From: Viola odorata
Taxonomy: Eukaryota > Streptophyta > Magnoliopsida > Malpighiales > Violaceae
Direction: 5' to 3'
Assembly: GCA_963691705.1 (NCBI GenBank)
Contig: OY829539.1
Location: 23,234,407-23,298,406 of the forward strand
Length of the DNA: 64,000 nucleotides
The notes beneath the pieces were generated by a model. That model made no database searches and was not told the DNA's origin. It saw only the letters and a list, made by a program, of their open reading frames with translations. Below are positions 10,193-22,025 of this stretch, in pieces. Made by a program: the position numbers and the translations under genes. Numbering within the stretch: the stretch's first letter is position 1; each line of letters begins with the position of its first letter.

Positions 10193-11156
10193 GGAGAAGA
10201 TCGCGTGGAGGAGAGGGAGAAGGAGCTGCGCGTGGTGGTGTTGTTCACGCTGGCGGGGCTACGGCCGTGAGGTGGCTGGGCTAGGGGCGTTGTGATGATG
10301 GCCGAGGGGACGGGAGCGAGCAACTCGGTGGCTCGCTCCCCTGTTCACGCACGTCCATGGCCGTTCGCGTGTGCCATGCACCATGCCCCTTTAATTTGTC
10401 AACCGTTGATCTGGTTGACTTTTCTTGAGTTGACCAGATCAACGGTTGTGATTAAAATGCCCTTTAATTTATTTAAATGGGCTCGAGCTGAGTCCTGCGA
10501 GCAAACGCTCGGACTTTTCGATCCGAGGGTACCAGCGCGTAGAGAAAAATATGACGGTTTTAACCGTATACGGCGAAGCATGAAAATTTCGCGTTTGACG
10601 CCTTTATTTTCGCGTTCAAAAGCGCGAAACGCGGGAACGGAAAAATAAAAACGTTACGCCGAAAATTACACGAAACGTTGTATACCGTTGCGAGCAGAAA
10701 AAAAGCTAGCAACTAGTTGATGGAAAACATTTAAAAGTCAAGCTGTGGTTCGAGCAGACTTACTCGGGTCCAATAAAAGCTCGAATAAAAATATTAATAA
10801 AATAATAAAAATACTAAAAAATGCGCTAAAACCCTAAAAATCCTAAAATTCGTGAGATGACTAAAAATGCAGAAAAACTAGCATACGACTGCCGGATAGT
10901 CTAAAACGTGATTTTTTTTAGGCTAAAAGTAATATTAATAACAATAATGAAAATGCATGCCGAAAAATTGAAAAATGCGATTTCGAAAGCTGACGATGCT
11001 AACGACGATGCAAAAATGCAACGAAACACCTAAAAATGCTAGCGATAGTAAACTAACTACAGATGACTGTAAATCAAGTAAAAATGACAGTAAATTAAAT
11101 AAATGACAGAAATGCTAAAATTGATTAAGAATGGCGTCAAAATTTGGGTATCAACA

Positions 11157-11671
11157 ATAGTTTAAAACAAGGTTTGTTTTTAAGCAGCGTTTTAGAATTT
11201 TCTCAAGGTTTTCTAGACATAAACAGTAAAATCATCCATAAAAACTTCTATTCCTTTTTCAATGAATTCAGAGAAAATACTCGTCATACACATTTGGAAA
11301 GTTGCAGGTGCATTGCACAATCCAAAGGGCATGTGTTTATACGCGAAAGTTCCAAATGGACATGTAAAAGTAGTTTTGTCTTGGTCCTCAGAAGCGACGG
11401 GTATTTGGTGAAAACCGGAATACCTATCAAGACAACAATAGTGAGACTTACCTGACAGTTGTTCAAGCATTTGATCGATGAAAGGGATAGGAAAATGATC
11501 TTTCCTGGTCGCTGAATTGAGTCTCCTGTAATCGATGCATACTCGCCATCCATTTTGTACTCGAGTTGGCACCAATTGCCCTTCACCATTTTCCACTACT
11601 GTTATCCCCGTCTTCTTTGGGACTACCTGTACTGGACTAATCCAAGTGCTATCTGATATGGGATATATCAC
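11157..11671 (-). pseudogene. Athila-A reverse transcriptase fragment
   Basis: Reads MIYPISDSTWISPVQVVPKK, then CIDYRRLN, RKDHFPIPFIDQMLEQ, PFGLCNAPATFQ and the catalytic box VFMDDFTVY, all typical of the RT fingers and palm of Athila elements. Directly after the catalytic box a deletion (about 19 bases compared with the family) shifts the frame and gives a stop at 11213-11215. The shifted frame continues with recognisable RT sequence (CLENLEKILKRC) until the Ogre LTR begins at 11156. RT copies element RNA into DNA; this copy cannot do so. Confidence 0.88.
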
Positions 11672-11680
11672 TCCAGGATT

Positions 11681-13309
11681 TTAAAGTTTTAATACTTCCT
11701 GTTTGACGACGTCCATCATAGGAGGATTAAGTCTCCTTTGCGGTTGTCTCACTGTTTTGCAGTCTTCTTCTAGGTGGATCTTGGGTGTGCAAATGGCAGG
11801 TGAAATCCCTTTTATGTCAGCTATAGTCCATCCTATAGCTTCTCTGTTGTCCTTCAAGACTCTCAAGGGTCTGTCCTCCTCTAACCGAGATAGTTTGTTT
11901 GAGACAATCACTGGCAGGCCTTCTCCCTGGCCTAAGAAATAGTACTTCAAGTGACTGGGCAGTGGCTTCAATATCAGGTCTGGGACCTGTAAAATAGAAG
12001 GGACTAAAGAATTATTAGTCACAGGTAAATCTATAACGTTCAGGTTACCTTCTATTAATTTAGCCGTATCCAACGCATATACTGCTTCCTCAATCTCTTC
12101 CCTAACTTCCACCTTACTTTCTAGCTCCTCAAGTTTAAAGTAATCAATGCTTCTTGTGAGAACGTACTCAAGGGGATTTGTATTGTCAATTTCATAAATA
12201 TCTTCATCATCCAAGTCAATAACATTAATAAAATTTAGACAATGTAAATCCTCTGGGTATCGCATAGCATCGTACATGTTAAAAGAAATTATTTCTCCCA
12301 TGAATTCTAAAGTTAAACAGCCCCCAAAGACCTCAATTTTAGCTCGAGCAGTCCTCAAGAAATGTTTGCCCAAGAATATCTCAGTATATTTGGAGGTATG
12401 TTCGTTACCCATGTCAACTATATAGAAATCAGCAGGAAAAACAAAGTCATTGACTTGTACTAACACATCTTCTATAACACCAACATGATAAATTATAGAT
12501 TTATCCGCTAACTGAATCACAAGCCTAGTTTCCTTTAATTCTCCAATGTTCAAGCTGTTAAAAATTGTTAAAGATAACACATTTATGCTAGCTCCCAGAT
12601 CACACAAAGCCTTCTCGATCTTCTGTTCTCCAATTTGGCAAGGTATCATAAATGTCCCTCCGTCTTTACATTTGTTCGGTAGCTTCTTTTGGAAGACGAC
12701 TGAAATATTCTCATTCATGTTTATTCTTTCTACCCCTGCAAGCCTTTTCTTATTAGTGCATAGCTCCTTTAAGAATTTTGCATATTTTGGAACCTGTGCT
12801 ATCATATCTAGTAAAGGAACATTAACAGCAACCTTTCGAAATAGATCCAAAATTGCTTTTTCTTCCTTAACCTTATTGGTATTTTCAGACCTATCAGGGA
12901 AAGGAAGGTGAATTAGCTGGTCCTTCTTTATGGTAGCTGCTTTAGGAGTAGGGTTTTCATGTACTGGAGTTTCTGGGATTACCTTAACCTCTGCTTTAAT
13001 TTGGTCTGGTATGGTAGGAGCAGATTGCTTCTTTCCCAGCCCTGGGGTTTCGCTGCTGCTCCTCAATGTCATGGCTGAGACGTTGTGCTTTGGGTTATCC
13101 ACTGTTGACGCTGGTAACCTGGCTCCCTGCTCATTGGTGTTTATATTCAGTTGTGTAATCTGTCTCTCAACGTTCGATAGAGATGCTTGGGTTGATTTCA
13201 TAAACTGGCTAAGAGTTTCCTTTAACCCATCCACGGTTGTTGCAAGTGGCTGTTGTGGAATTGGGTTTTGGGGAGCATTGGGTCTGGGCATGAAATTTTG
13301 TAAATTCAT
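11681..13309 (-). pseudogene. Athila-A gag C-terminus and protease region
   Basis: A 542-codon open stretch. It starts with a Pro/Gln-rich gag tail, then VNVPLLDMIAQVPKYAKFLKELC, a conserved Athila block, and the retropepsin-like domain with active site CDLGASINV (about 12590) and IEVFGGCLTLEF. It ends at an in-frame TAA (11683-11681) just before the RT fragment, which lies in the same frame. The protease motif DLGA replaces DSG/DTG, which is normal for Athila. A frameshift separates it from the upstream gag part. Confidence 0.85.
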
Positions 13310-13368
13310 GGGGTTCTGGCTATAGTTAGGATGGACTATGTTGTTGGAATTTGTATTTTCTTTCCAAC

Positions 13369-14547
13369 CTAGTTGTTGTTATATTGATTATGATGGAACC
13401 TTGGCTGGTGAGGTGGGTACCTCCTATACTGTTGATTGTACTGATTTGCTGCACTGACTTCTTCGGGTGTTCCAGCAATTAGTACGCATTGATCCGTAGA
13501 ATGTCCTTGTTGGCAGCATAAACCGCATGCGATAGGCTGAATTTGTTGTACCTGAACCTGTTGACCTGCTTGGAGATTATCTAAACGGTTAGAAATCTCA
13601 GTAAATTTTTGCTCAAAGAAAGATACATTACTTGTGCCTCTGTCTGCTGGTCCATTTTGGTAGCAATTTTCTGCCAGTGTCTGGATTAGATTGTTGGCTT
13701 TCATCAACGTGCAATCTTGAAGGGCACCTCCTGTTGCTCCATCTAACATCACTTTGTCTTTGTGGATCATACCATCGTAGAAGTACTGAATCAGATTTTG
13801 GTCTGAGACTCCATGGTTCGGACAAATCTCCTGTAGGTCCTTATACCGTTGGTAATATTCTCCAAAATCCTCACTCGGATCCTGATGAATTGATACGATG
13901 TTCTTTCTAGCCTTCCCAGCCTTGGTGGAAGACCAATATTTATTGAGGAACACGGTCAACACTTAAGGCCATGTTGTGATAGAGTTGTGATGCAAGCTTA
14001 GGAACCAATTCCTAGCCTTGTCCTCAAGAGTCCAAGGAAAAGCTCGAAGTTCGGCTCTGTTGATATCCACCCTAGGTGGTTTGAGTGTTTCACACTCCCA
14101 ATGGAGGCTTTGAAGGTGTTTAAACGGATTCTCACTTGGCAGGCCATAGAATTTCTTAAGGTTGTGGATAGTATTGGGTTTTAAATTCCAATCATTTTCA
14201 GCTGGTGGGTACTGGATACAGAAATAGGTATTAGGGACTGGTCCATCGTTGTGATACTGTCTAAGAGTCTGTTCAGGTGGGTGTGGTGGTGGAGGAGCAT
14301 GGATATTGGGATTAGGATCTGGATTCTGGTCAGAGTTCTCCATTTCTGGTTGGTCTGGGACAGGGTTGTTTCTAGGCACCGATGACGAACCTTCTCCCAG
14401 GTCTGGGATAGGGTTGAATGAGTGCGACTGCTCAGAGCTGACTTCTGACTCAGACCTCTGTCTCTTAGTTCTCTTCCGATATTGCGTCTCCTCACGTGTA
14501 ATTTCTGGGTTGTATTGGATTAATGGCGAACCTGAAGACCTAGTCAT
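13369..14547 (-). pseudogene. Athila-A gag
   Basis: Starts MTRSSGSPLIQYNPEIT at 14547, the usual Athila gag start. Capsid-like blocks are NPFKHLQSLHWECETLK, LRAFPWTLEDKARNWFLSL, FLNKYWSSTKAGKARKNI and EDFGEYYQRYKDL. A zinc knuckle CGLCCQQGHSTDQC is at about 13525. One in-frame stop (13965-13963) splits the gene, and a TAG plus a frameshift near 13310-13371 separate it from the protease part. Confidence 0.87.
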
Positions 14548-14581
14548 AAACAAACAAAGAAAATTATTTAATACTGTTGAA

Positions 14582-14599
14582 TCCCCGGCAACGGCGCTA
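14582..14599 (-). other. Primer-binding site of Athila-A, tRNA-Asp type
   Basis: Minus-strand TAGCGCCGTTGCCGGGGA starts five bases after the LTR end. It differs at one position from the TGGCGCCGTTGCCGGGGA site I know for Athila elements. Confidence 0.85.
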
Positions 14600-14604
14600 G
14601 AATT

Positions 14605-16011
14605 TGATGGTTGCCGAGACCGTCAAAATAAATCAAGTTACAATTTACCATGCACGAATATAATTTAACTGCAGCAAGTGGTAAAAGGATCGTTCCTCAG
14701 AGATTCGGTGGATTAAAATCAATTCTTTGTATTAATTCAAAAGGGTGGTAAATACCAATATGAGTTGTTGGTTGGTTGCAAACAATTTAGATTGACAGAA
14801 ATAAAAAAAAATGAAGGACGCAGTGAGTGATAGTGATATTAACCGGTTGATAAAGACTTCCTAGTAAGGACTTCTTATAGCTCATGATTCGAATAGGTTG
14901 ATCATAGATGCAAGAATATTAAACACTAAACTTATAGGAAGGCTATACAGACTAGGTATTGGTCACCTAGATCTCCTACTTTCCTCTTACACAAGACTTC
15001 CAAAGAGACACTCTATTGGAAGTCCCTAATCATCCTAACAATCCTAAGAGACACTCTATAGGATTTAAACAGGGCAATTGATAGACGCAGGGAAAGACCT
15101 AATCCCAGGCCTGGGATAGAGAATCGTGTCTATCCTATAAACCATATCTGATCCTTCTTCTAGCTTTCACCAGCTAGTTGCCTTCGTAATTCTCTTGGCA
15201 ATGTAGACTCCAAAGCACCCAGAAAAGACTGTAATCGTTTCAAACCTCAAATGAAGTTGATCAGGCTTTACTAAGAACAAGGACAAGTTGTCATGCAAAC
15301 AAGAAGGATAAGAATACAAGTACAGAGTGTATGAAGTGCGATTTGATCTCACAACCTAGGAATCATGGCTTTGAATCCTTACTAAGAAGAAGGCGCTTAG
15401 CCTATAACAGACATAAAATAAATAATAATAAATAACATAATATAAAAGAAATCCGAATTGTATTGAAGATGAGAGAATAGTTTAAGCTGCAACAATGGTA
15501 GAAAATCCGAGAGAGAAGTTGCCCCCCTCTTCTTCTCAGCGGCAGCTTTAAATAACAAAACCTATCTCTGGTTCAAAATTCAAAAGACGAAGAGAAGATC
15601 GAAATCTAATCTTGTGGGATTGTTTATTTAAATACAAAAATAGGGAATCGATCATGCTAATCGATTAAGGAGTTCTAAGCACAATCGAACTTCTTTCCTT
15701 CTGGAAGATGGCAGCTCAATTCCAGGGTTTAAGCTCATGGCCCATGGATAATTCTCGCGGCCCATGGTTCAATTAAGTCGGTTGACTCTGGTCAACGCAT
15801 CCAGTTTCTTGGCTTATCCCAGGTCTGGGATTGAATAATTCTTTGATCAGCAAGACAGCTCTGATAGAGGCTCTTCTGGCTTCTTTTGATTTATTCTGCT
15901 TCTCAGCAGCATATCTGTAGAAAAGGAGGAAAAAACCAACAATTAGCAGTATCATCATCCCAAAACAGAAGTAAAAGGATGATGAAAAGATGACATTTTA
16001 GAGTTCTATCA
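14605..16011 (-). repeat. 5' LTR of Athila-A (1.4 kb)
   Basis: Minus-strand ends TGATAGAACTCTAAAATG (16011) and CTCGGCAACCATCA (14605). The solo LTR at 29909-31250 has matching ends (TGATAGAAC...CAACCGATCA), so they belong to related families. Confidence 0.85.
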
Positions 16012-16671
16012 GTACGATAATTCGGATGCCGATTATTCGTATGCTCGTACCATTTAACTAATTATCTTTGCATGCCTTCAAATGCCTAACTAATTATTCT
16101 ACTCGCATGTAATTGCTAAATTAATTATTTCACTCGTGATAAGTAGTTAAATATTTATCTGTTTTTTGACTATCATTTTCCCGAACTAATAATCTCAACT
16201 TTGTAGGGCAAATCAATCGACGCCCTTTACAAGTACGCCTTTCTTACTCTTTCATTTACTTCATGCTTTTCTCGCATATATGCGTGTATATATGAACATT
16301 TAAAATTGTTAGAATTTTAATTTATCCGTTGGGCATGATTACTTTAATTAGGACTTTTTATTTTTAAACATGATAAAACACCTCTTTCTCCGATAACCTT
16401 TCTAGGATGTGACTCAGGTGCCTAACACCTTCCCGAGTCCAGAATACGACCTCGAACCATCATTCTCGGGTTCAGACCCATTTTGCCGTAGCATTTTATT
16501 TTTTATGCAATGACTTTAGGTTCCCTAAACCTATCAACAAAATTAGGGTCCGATTTCATCTCACGTCTGGTCCCAAACCTATCATTGCATTATGTGAGAT
16601 GAGTCCGATTTCATCTCACATCTCGTCCCAAATTTGCGTCGCGCAAATAAAATCAAAAAGGGGGTGCGACA
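16012..16671 (+). repeat. 5' LTR of Tat-B, 3' portion
   Basis: Matches 25885-26519 of the 3' LTR. The upstream part was separated by insertion of Athila-A. Near the end, ATTTCATCTCACxTCTxGTC occurs twice here but once in the 3' LTR, a small local duplication. Ends GGGGGTGCGACA. Confidence 0.88.
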
Positions 16672-16674
16672 ATT

Positions 16675-16692
16675 TGGCGACATCACTAGGGA
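16675..16692 (+). other. Primer-binding site of Tat-B
   Basis: TGGCGACATCACTAGGGA, three bases after the LTR end. It has two differences from the site of the Ogre-like element (TTC to ATC, GGG to AGG). Confidence 0.82.
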
Positions 16693-17159
16693 CTAATAGG
16701 GTCGAAGTCGGAATTTTTTTTGAGGTGTTTGTTTTTTTCATATGATTTTTGTACATGATTAATTATTTTTCATGTATTTAATTGATATGATGAATTGTTG
16801 TATTATCACATGATTTTTTGCATGATTGCTTTTCATGTATTCATTCGCTTCTGTAAATTATTTATACATGATTTGTTGCTATGTGTTACTCGCTTTGATA
16901 AACTGTCATTGCATATGCATATCCATGCATAATCCCTATTGTCGGGCATCACCAAATAGGATTAGGTCGGTAGTAGTGAAGTCTTGGGGCCCACACCCTG
17001 GTAAGCTTTCACGAACCCTCACTCGGACTTGAACCCCTAAACGGGTTGAGTGCCCCGAATCCTTTTATGATTCGGTAAACTTCTATGGTATCGTCCGGGA
17101 GCCTTCCAGCCAGAATAGAAATAGTTGATGTCACCCCAGCATGTGCATCATAATGAATT

Positions 17160-17720
17160 GCGTATATTGCAACTTTGTTTCGCTTTTTCCACTGATTTCT
17201 AAAAAAACAAAATTTCCATTTACAACTGATTTCTCATTTTTTCCACATTTATAATTTTTTCTGCCAATTTTCCTAATTGAAAATCTTTTTCCGCAAAATC
17301 TCCACATTGGCAATTTTTTTTCTTGTAAATTTGTCACATTTGTAATGTTTTCGTAATTTCCCCATATTTGCAAGTTTTTGGCAATGTCTCCATGTTTGTA
17401 AATTTTTCCACAATTTCTCTATCCATAAATTCTTCCGCATTTTTTTCACGCATACAATTTTTCCGCAATTTTTCCAAGTGTCAAATTCTTCCACAATTTT
17501 TCCACGTGTGCAATTTCTCCATAAATTGCTCCACGGGTACAACTTTTCCCGCAATTTTTCACATTGGCAGAACTCTTCGAAGTTTTTTCCATGTGATTCT
17601 TCCGTAATTTTTTCCATGTATGCAAAAAATAAATTCCTCAATTTTTCACATGCAAATTCTTTCGCGATTTTTCCATGTTTATAATTTTGTCTCAATTATT
17701 TTTGTAATTCTCTATGTTTG
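17160..17720 (+). repeat. Degenerate 25-30 bp repeats in the Tat-B leader
   Basis: Many copies of a unit like TTCCGCAATTTTTCCATGTT followed by TGCAAAT, with substitutions and length changes. They lie between the primer site and gag. Antisense open frames here come from the repeat and are not genes. Confidence 0.75.
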
Positions 17721-17957
17721 TGATTTTTTTTATAATGCCTACATTATTGCTGCTATTGTACTTACCCCTCTCTTTCTCTTGCAGCGTGGAGACCTCGGGA
17801 TGACATTTTACATACATAATTAAATCATTGCTCAAACTTATAATTATTTCACTTGTTTATTTTTCAGCAAGAAAACATTGCTCCCAAAAAGTAAACTATT
17901 CCTCGCAAGATCCACGCGACTAGGCTGCAAACGCGAAAGATGGCATAGCAGGGTAGA

Positions 17958-19620
17958 ATGGAGGAGACGTTGAAAGTAAAAATAACTGAATTGGAAGAAC
18001 AAGTTCGGGTCACTATAGAAAGAGTTGAACAAGCTGAAAAGGAAAGGATGAGGCAACGACTGATTTTTCTCCCAGTTTTTATCCTTTTCCTGCTTAAGCA
18101 ATGGGGCCAACTGCTTCATCTGTCGTCGCTGGTATTTCCGTGCCTCCATGGGAGCCCTATTTCCTTAATCCCAGTCCCCTTCTATTCATTACGTCGGCTG
18201 TCTCGAACGCTGCAAACGACCCTATTATTGACATTGATCCTTTTATGCCCCAATCATTCTCTAGTCAAAAGGTCCAGGAGAAGTGGCAGGGTCCTTTCTT
18301 CAACTTCAGTCGACCTCAACATATCGCATTGGCTATTCCGAACACTATTATTATCACCGTCGGACAAGGTGATACACCTCTTGATCCTCCTATGACTGGG
18401 CCCACGCTCAATCTCAACAAGAAGGAGATCCACCCTAAATCTCAGTTTTTCCTCTAGCCTCAGAGTTATTCCATGATCCACCCAGAGTCCCAGCACTTCC
18501 AACAGGGTCATTCCACTCAATTCACCCTTCCGGGGCCTTCGGGAACAGCCTCCTAGGGGCAATCAGATACAGCCACAGGTCTCCTTTGGGTATCCGTTAG
18601 CTGTTGGTTTTGGCACCAATTATTGGAGGGTCCAATAATGTGGCACCAACAGTGAGGGATGTTGAAGGAACTAACCCCTTCGACCCTACAGCTCCTGCGG
18701 ATATGTGCATGGTACTAGGAATTACCATACCTTGGAAAATTCAAGATTCCGGAATTCGAGAAGTCCATCGGGACAGAATTCCCCAAAACGCATCTCAAGA
18801 TGTATTGCAACAAGATGGCCGAGGTGATCAATAATGAACCACTACTGATCCACTTGTTCAGAGAGAGTTTGGCCAAACATGCATTGACCTGGTACATGAG
18901 TCTGGATAGGAATAGAATCAGGACTTAGAGAGATTTATCTGGCGCCTTCTTCAAAAAGTACAAGTTCAACTTGGAAGCAGCCCCGGACCGTTCAGATCTC
19001 CAAAATCTTGGGAAGAGGATCGACGAATCAGTGAAGGCTTATGCTCAGAAGTGGAGAGAACTAGCGTCCAGAATTTCTCCCCCTTTAAGCTACAAGGAGC
19101 TCATATCCATTTTCATGAACAAATTCAAGGGGATAAAGTCTGGAAGGATCATTATTTCCGTTCCAGAGGAAACACCCAATAGAGAGCCTATTATGAAGGA
19201 AGACATCAGCTTAGCTACAAATGACCTTCTCCGCCGCAAATGCCACATGGCCCACCAAGTCAACCAAGAAATCAAAATAATCACGGGAACCAGGAACTAG
19301 TGCCACCTTTGCGGGGAAATCTACAAGCATCTCATGACGGCAGAGCAAATCACGCCCAACCTATACGACCTCCTTATCCAAAATGGTACGATCTTAATAC
19401 AAGATGCGAGTACTATGCTAAAACTCAGGGCCACATAAAGGAAAAATGTTTCGCCCTTAAAAGGGAGGTCAATCACTTACTCAAAGAGCGGATGGATCTC
19501 TTTAGAAGGGTTAGCCGAAGGACTCTACCCGACCACCAGCTTTTGAATGAACGCTCTTCAGGCCCACGATGGACCCATTCAGCTTATTCATTCAGCAGTC
19601 GAGCCTACGACTAGAAACAA
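17958..19620 (+). pseudogene. Tat-B gag, degraded
   Basis: Starts MEETLKVKITELEEQVRVTI at 17958, matching the coiled-coil start of the Ogre-like gag. Further blocks lie in changing frames: EGTNPFDPTAPADMCMV (18676), LFRESLAKHALTWYMSL (about 18855), APDRSDLQNLGKRIDESV (18980), LASRISPPLSYKELISIFMN (19060), and the first zinc-knuckle region YPKWYDLNTRCEYYAKTQGH (19376) with the following knuckle Cys in EKCFALKREVNHL. In the knuckle CEYYAKTQGHIKEKC the expected first His is Tyr. Several frameshifts and stops break it. It would have packaged element RNA. Confidence 0.85.
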
Positions 19621-21770
19621 GGGCGCTCCATGGGAGGCAACCCACATATGTCGTAAAGCTTGTAGATTGGGGGGCAAGCAGTTGAAATGACGACTAGAAG
19701 AAGGCGTCAGAGAGCATCAAAGATTGAATACATTTTTACCAGGGGCAAGGCATAGGGATCGGTAATTTTCCACAAAGAGCTCGTTACATCCATCCTCCCC
19801 TTGCATTCATATCATCGCTATTTAGTGGAAAAAAGGAGACCTTTGCTGTCACCAAATGCCCTTTGCCAATAATTCTTCATCTTGGTGAAGAAACATAACA
19901 ATGATAGATGTGTACTCTTCAGGGACCCCAATCCACATACTTAATGCATTCCGACTCTATGCTACAACGACATTTACGCCATACACGGCTCGTGACTACA
20001 AATTCAAAATTCGGCCATGGTCAAATCTTTCATGTTTGGAGTTTGACCACCACAATCATTCTCTGCAAGATCTCTCTGCATACACGCATGATGACCATAC
20101 GGTGAAGATCAGTCCTCCAATTAGTGAGCCAGTAAGCATGGATATTGATGGGATTGGATTCACTTATTTTATCCGCAATCCCGTGCTGTAAAAGCTGGAG
20201 TGTTGGAGCTCCTCCGCAAAGAAGTAACTAATTAGATTCCCCGATGGTAACCTGAATCTCCAGCTGAACCAGGATCCTCTTCTGTCACCCAGAATGATGT
20301 TCAATTCATGCTTCTTAAACCAGTCGTCGAATTAGGAATTGGTTATCCCCGGCATAGAAGATTCCTCATCGCTGAGAGCAGTCAATGAGTAAATCAGGAA
20401 AGGTTTTGAGATGATCCTCCACTGGCCACGATGAGTTGGCCATTTTGCAAAAAGTCAATACTTCCTGTATTGCAATCAATCAATCTTGAGCTCGTCTTTC
20501 CCTACTTTCGAATGGGTTGGTGTTTGAATTCTTCGAAACGTAGGAAGCTTCGATGTTGGATTAGAAGAACCCACGCTGGAATCTGAATCACACTGGGGTA
20601 CCTGCATAAAGCCTCACTAGAAAAGGGAGAGTTTAAAACCTATTGATTACGTTGTCCATTTTCCTAAATCGCCCTTCAGTCTTACCCATTGTTTCTCCCT
20701 TATTTTTGCAGGAACTCGAATCCTACTATGGTTACTTGCATAATGCTCGGTGAGACTGAGGAATCCTCCTCTTATCGACTCTTGAATGACCATCCCGTGT
20801 GCCCTTACTGCCCCGCTGCGCGTATCAGGGGAGTCCATTATGCATTCTACACCGGGGGCAACCTTTTGTAAACGCCCCACTTTCATCCATTGCGGCGACT
20901 CATTTCCCCCTATTTTCATCCATTGCGGTCCCCCGCCCTGATCTCAATCTACATTCCTATACGAACATTATAGTGGGCATCAACATCAGAGTGAGGGTTA
21001 CATTCATATTTCCGCAACAACGCCTTGCGCCGACCTCAGCACTTTTACTACATATATCAGAGAAGTCCATTTACCTCTCTACCTCTTTAATTTTTTGTAC
21101 AATCATTTTGCATTCATTCCCGCATTGGGGGCAATTGTTTTTTTTAATTCATAAAATTCATGTGAAATTGCTAAGAATTTTTTACTTTATAGACTGTGAA
21201 TAAAGATTCCTTGAATAAAATCCACACTGCCCTTAAATTGTCATACTCCCCTAAGACAATGAGCAGTGCTCAATTGAGATGGCTAACTGGAGGTAAGGTG
21301 CACAACGAGCATGGAAGGAAAAGAAATCTCCGAAGATTATTGATGGCCAGTATTGGAAGGAGATCAAAAGCTTTGACACTACTGATTTTCGTGTCTAGGG
21401 CCAAGATAGTCTAGAGAGTCTTTTGCATGATTTTCTGTTCTGTTATTTAAAAAAAAGGAAAGATCAGAGGACTCATTGCTTGAAACCTTGCCATCTCACT
21501 GACATGAAATGCAAAAAATGCTTCAATTTTGACTCCATACCATACTACAGGGGCAAATAAATGGGATTAACATGATCAATATTTGCAAGAGTACGATCCT
21601 GGTACTCTTTAAACATCCAATCTTTTATAAACCTAAAGTTTCGGTACTTAATGCCAGAATTTGCAAGTGGAGCATTCACCTTTGTTGTTCTTGAAACATT
21701 CTTTGGTTTATGAGAACTGTTAAAAAGAAGAACGAAAGGAAAAGAAAAATGGTGCTTGCAATGCTTTGGT
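19621..21770 (+). other. Tat-B interior without identifiable genes
   Basis: No RT, RNase H or integrase motif could be found in any frame. The short open frame at 20689-20871 (contains CPYCPAARIRG) resembles nothing I know. A short direct duplication, TTTCATCCATTGCGG, is at about 20881 and 20911. This stretch probably stands where pol would be, or is so decayed that it cannot be read by eye. Confidence 0.45.
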
Positions 21771-21774
21771 ATTT

Positions 21775-22025
21775 TTGCCTCAGCAAGTAAAAATATCCAA
21801 AGAACTATCTCTGAATAAAACCAGCCAAACGGACAAAACATGTCTTGATATTTTTGCCTCATCAAGTGAAAATATTCAAGAAACTACATGTCAACAGACA
21901 AAACATGTCTTGATATTTTTGCCTCATTAAGCAAAAATATTCAAGAAACTACGTGTCAACAGACAACACATGTCTTGATGTTTTTGCCTCAGCAAGCGGA
22001 AGCATTCAGGAAACTACATGTCCAA
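21775..22025 (+). repeat. Tandem array 1 of Tat-B, about 65 bp units
   Basis: Four copies of a unit with TTTTTGCCTCA, AAATATTCAAGAAACTAC and ACAAAACATGTCTTGAT. The last copy is the most diverged. Confidence 0.85.

Larger units (their letters stand above)
1..11156 (-). mobile_element. Ogre-like (Tat lineage) Ty3/gypsy LTR retrotransposon, 3' part cut by window edge
   Basis: Reading on the minus strand the order is a 4.2 kb 5' LTR (11156-6943), a primer-binding site, a leader, an extra ORF1 (6402-4681), a spacer, then gag-pro (3910 to beyond position 1). An extra ORF upstream of gag, very long LTRs and a tRNA-Arg-type primer site are hallmarks of the Ogre group. The element interrupts the RT gene of Athila-A directly after a Tyr codon at 11157-11159. 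RT, RNase H, integrase and the 3' LTR would lie left of the window, so the target-site duplication and LTR age cannot be checked here. Confidence 0.9.
6943..11156 (-). repeat. 5' LTR of the Ogre-like element (4.2 kb)
   Basis: Minus-strand start TGTTGATACCC (11156) and end GGGGGCGCGACA (6943) give canonical TG...CA ends. The right border is fixed because the flanking Athila-A RT sequence stops exactly there. The LTR holds two tandem repeat arrays, a TATA box, and near its 3' end a block also present in the Tat-B LTR (GTGCCTAACACCTTCCCGAG, then AAATTAGGGTGGCGACTTCA). Its length is within the range reported for Ogre LTRs. Confidence 0.88.
11157..16011 (-). mobile_element. Athila-A: Athila-type LTR retrotransposon, 5' half visible
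   Basis: Minus-strand order: 5' LTR (16011-14605), tRNA-Asp-type primer site, gag, protease, RT start. The RT gene is cut at 11157 by the Ogre-like element. The rest of pol and the 3' LTR would lie left of the window. The 5' LTR abuts Tat-B LTR sequence at 16012 (gtacg), so Athila-A inserted into Tat-B. Confidence 0.88.
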
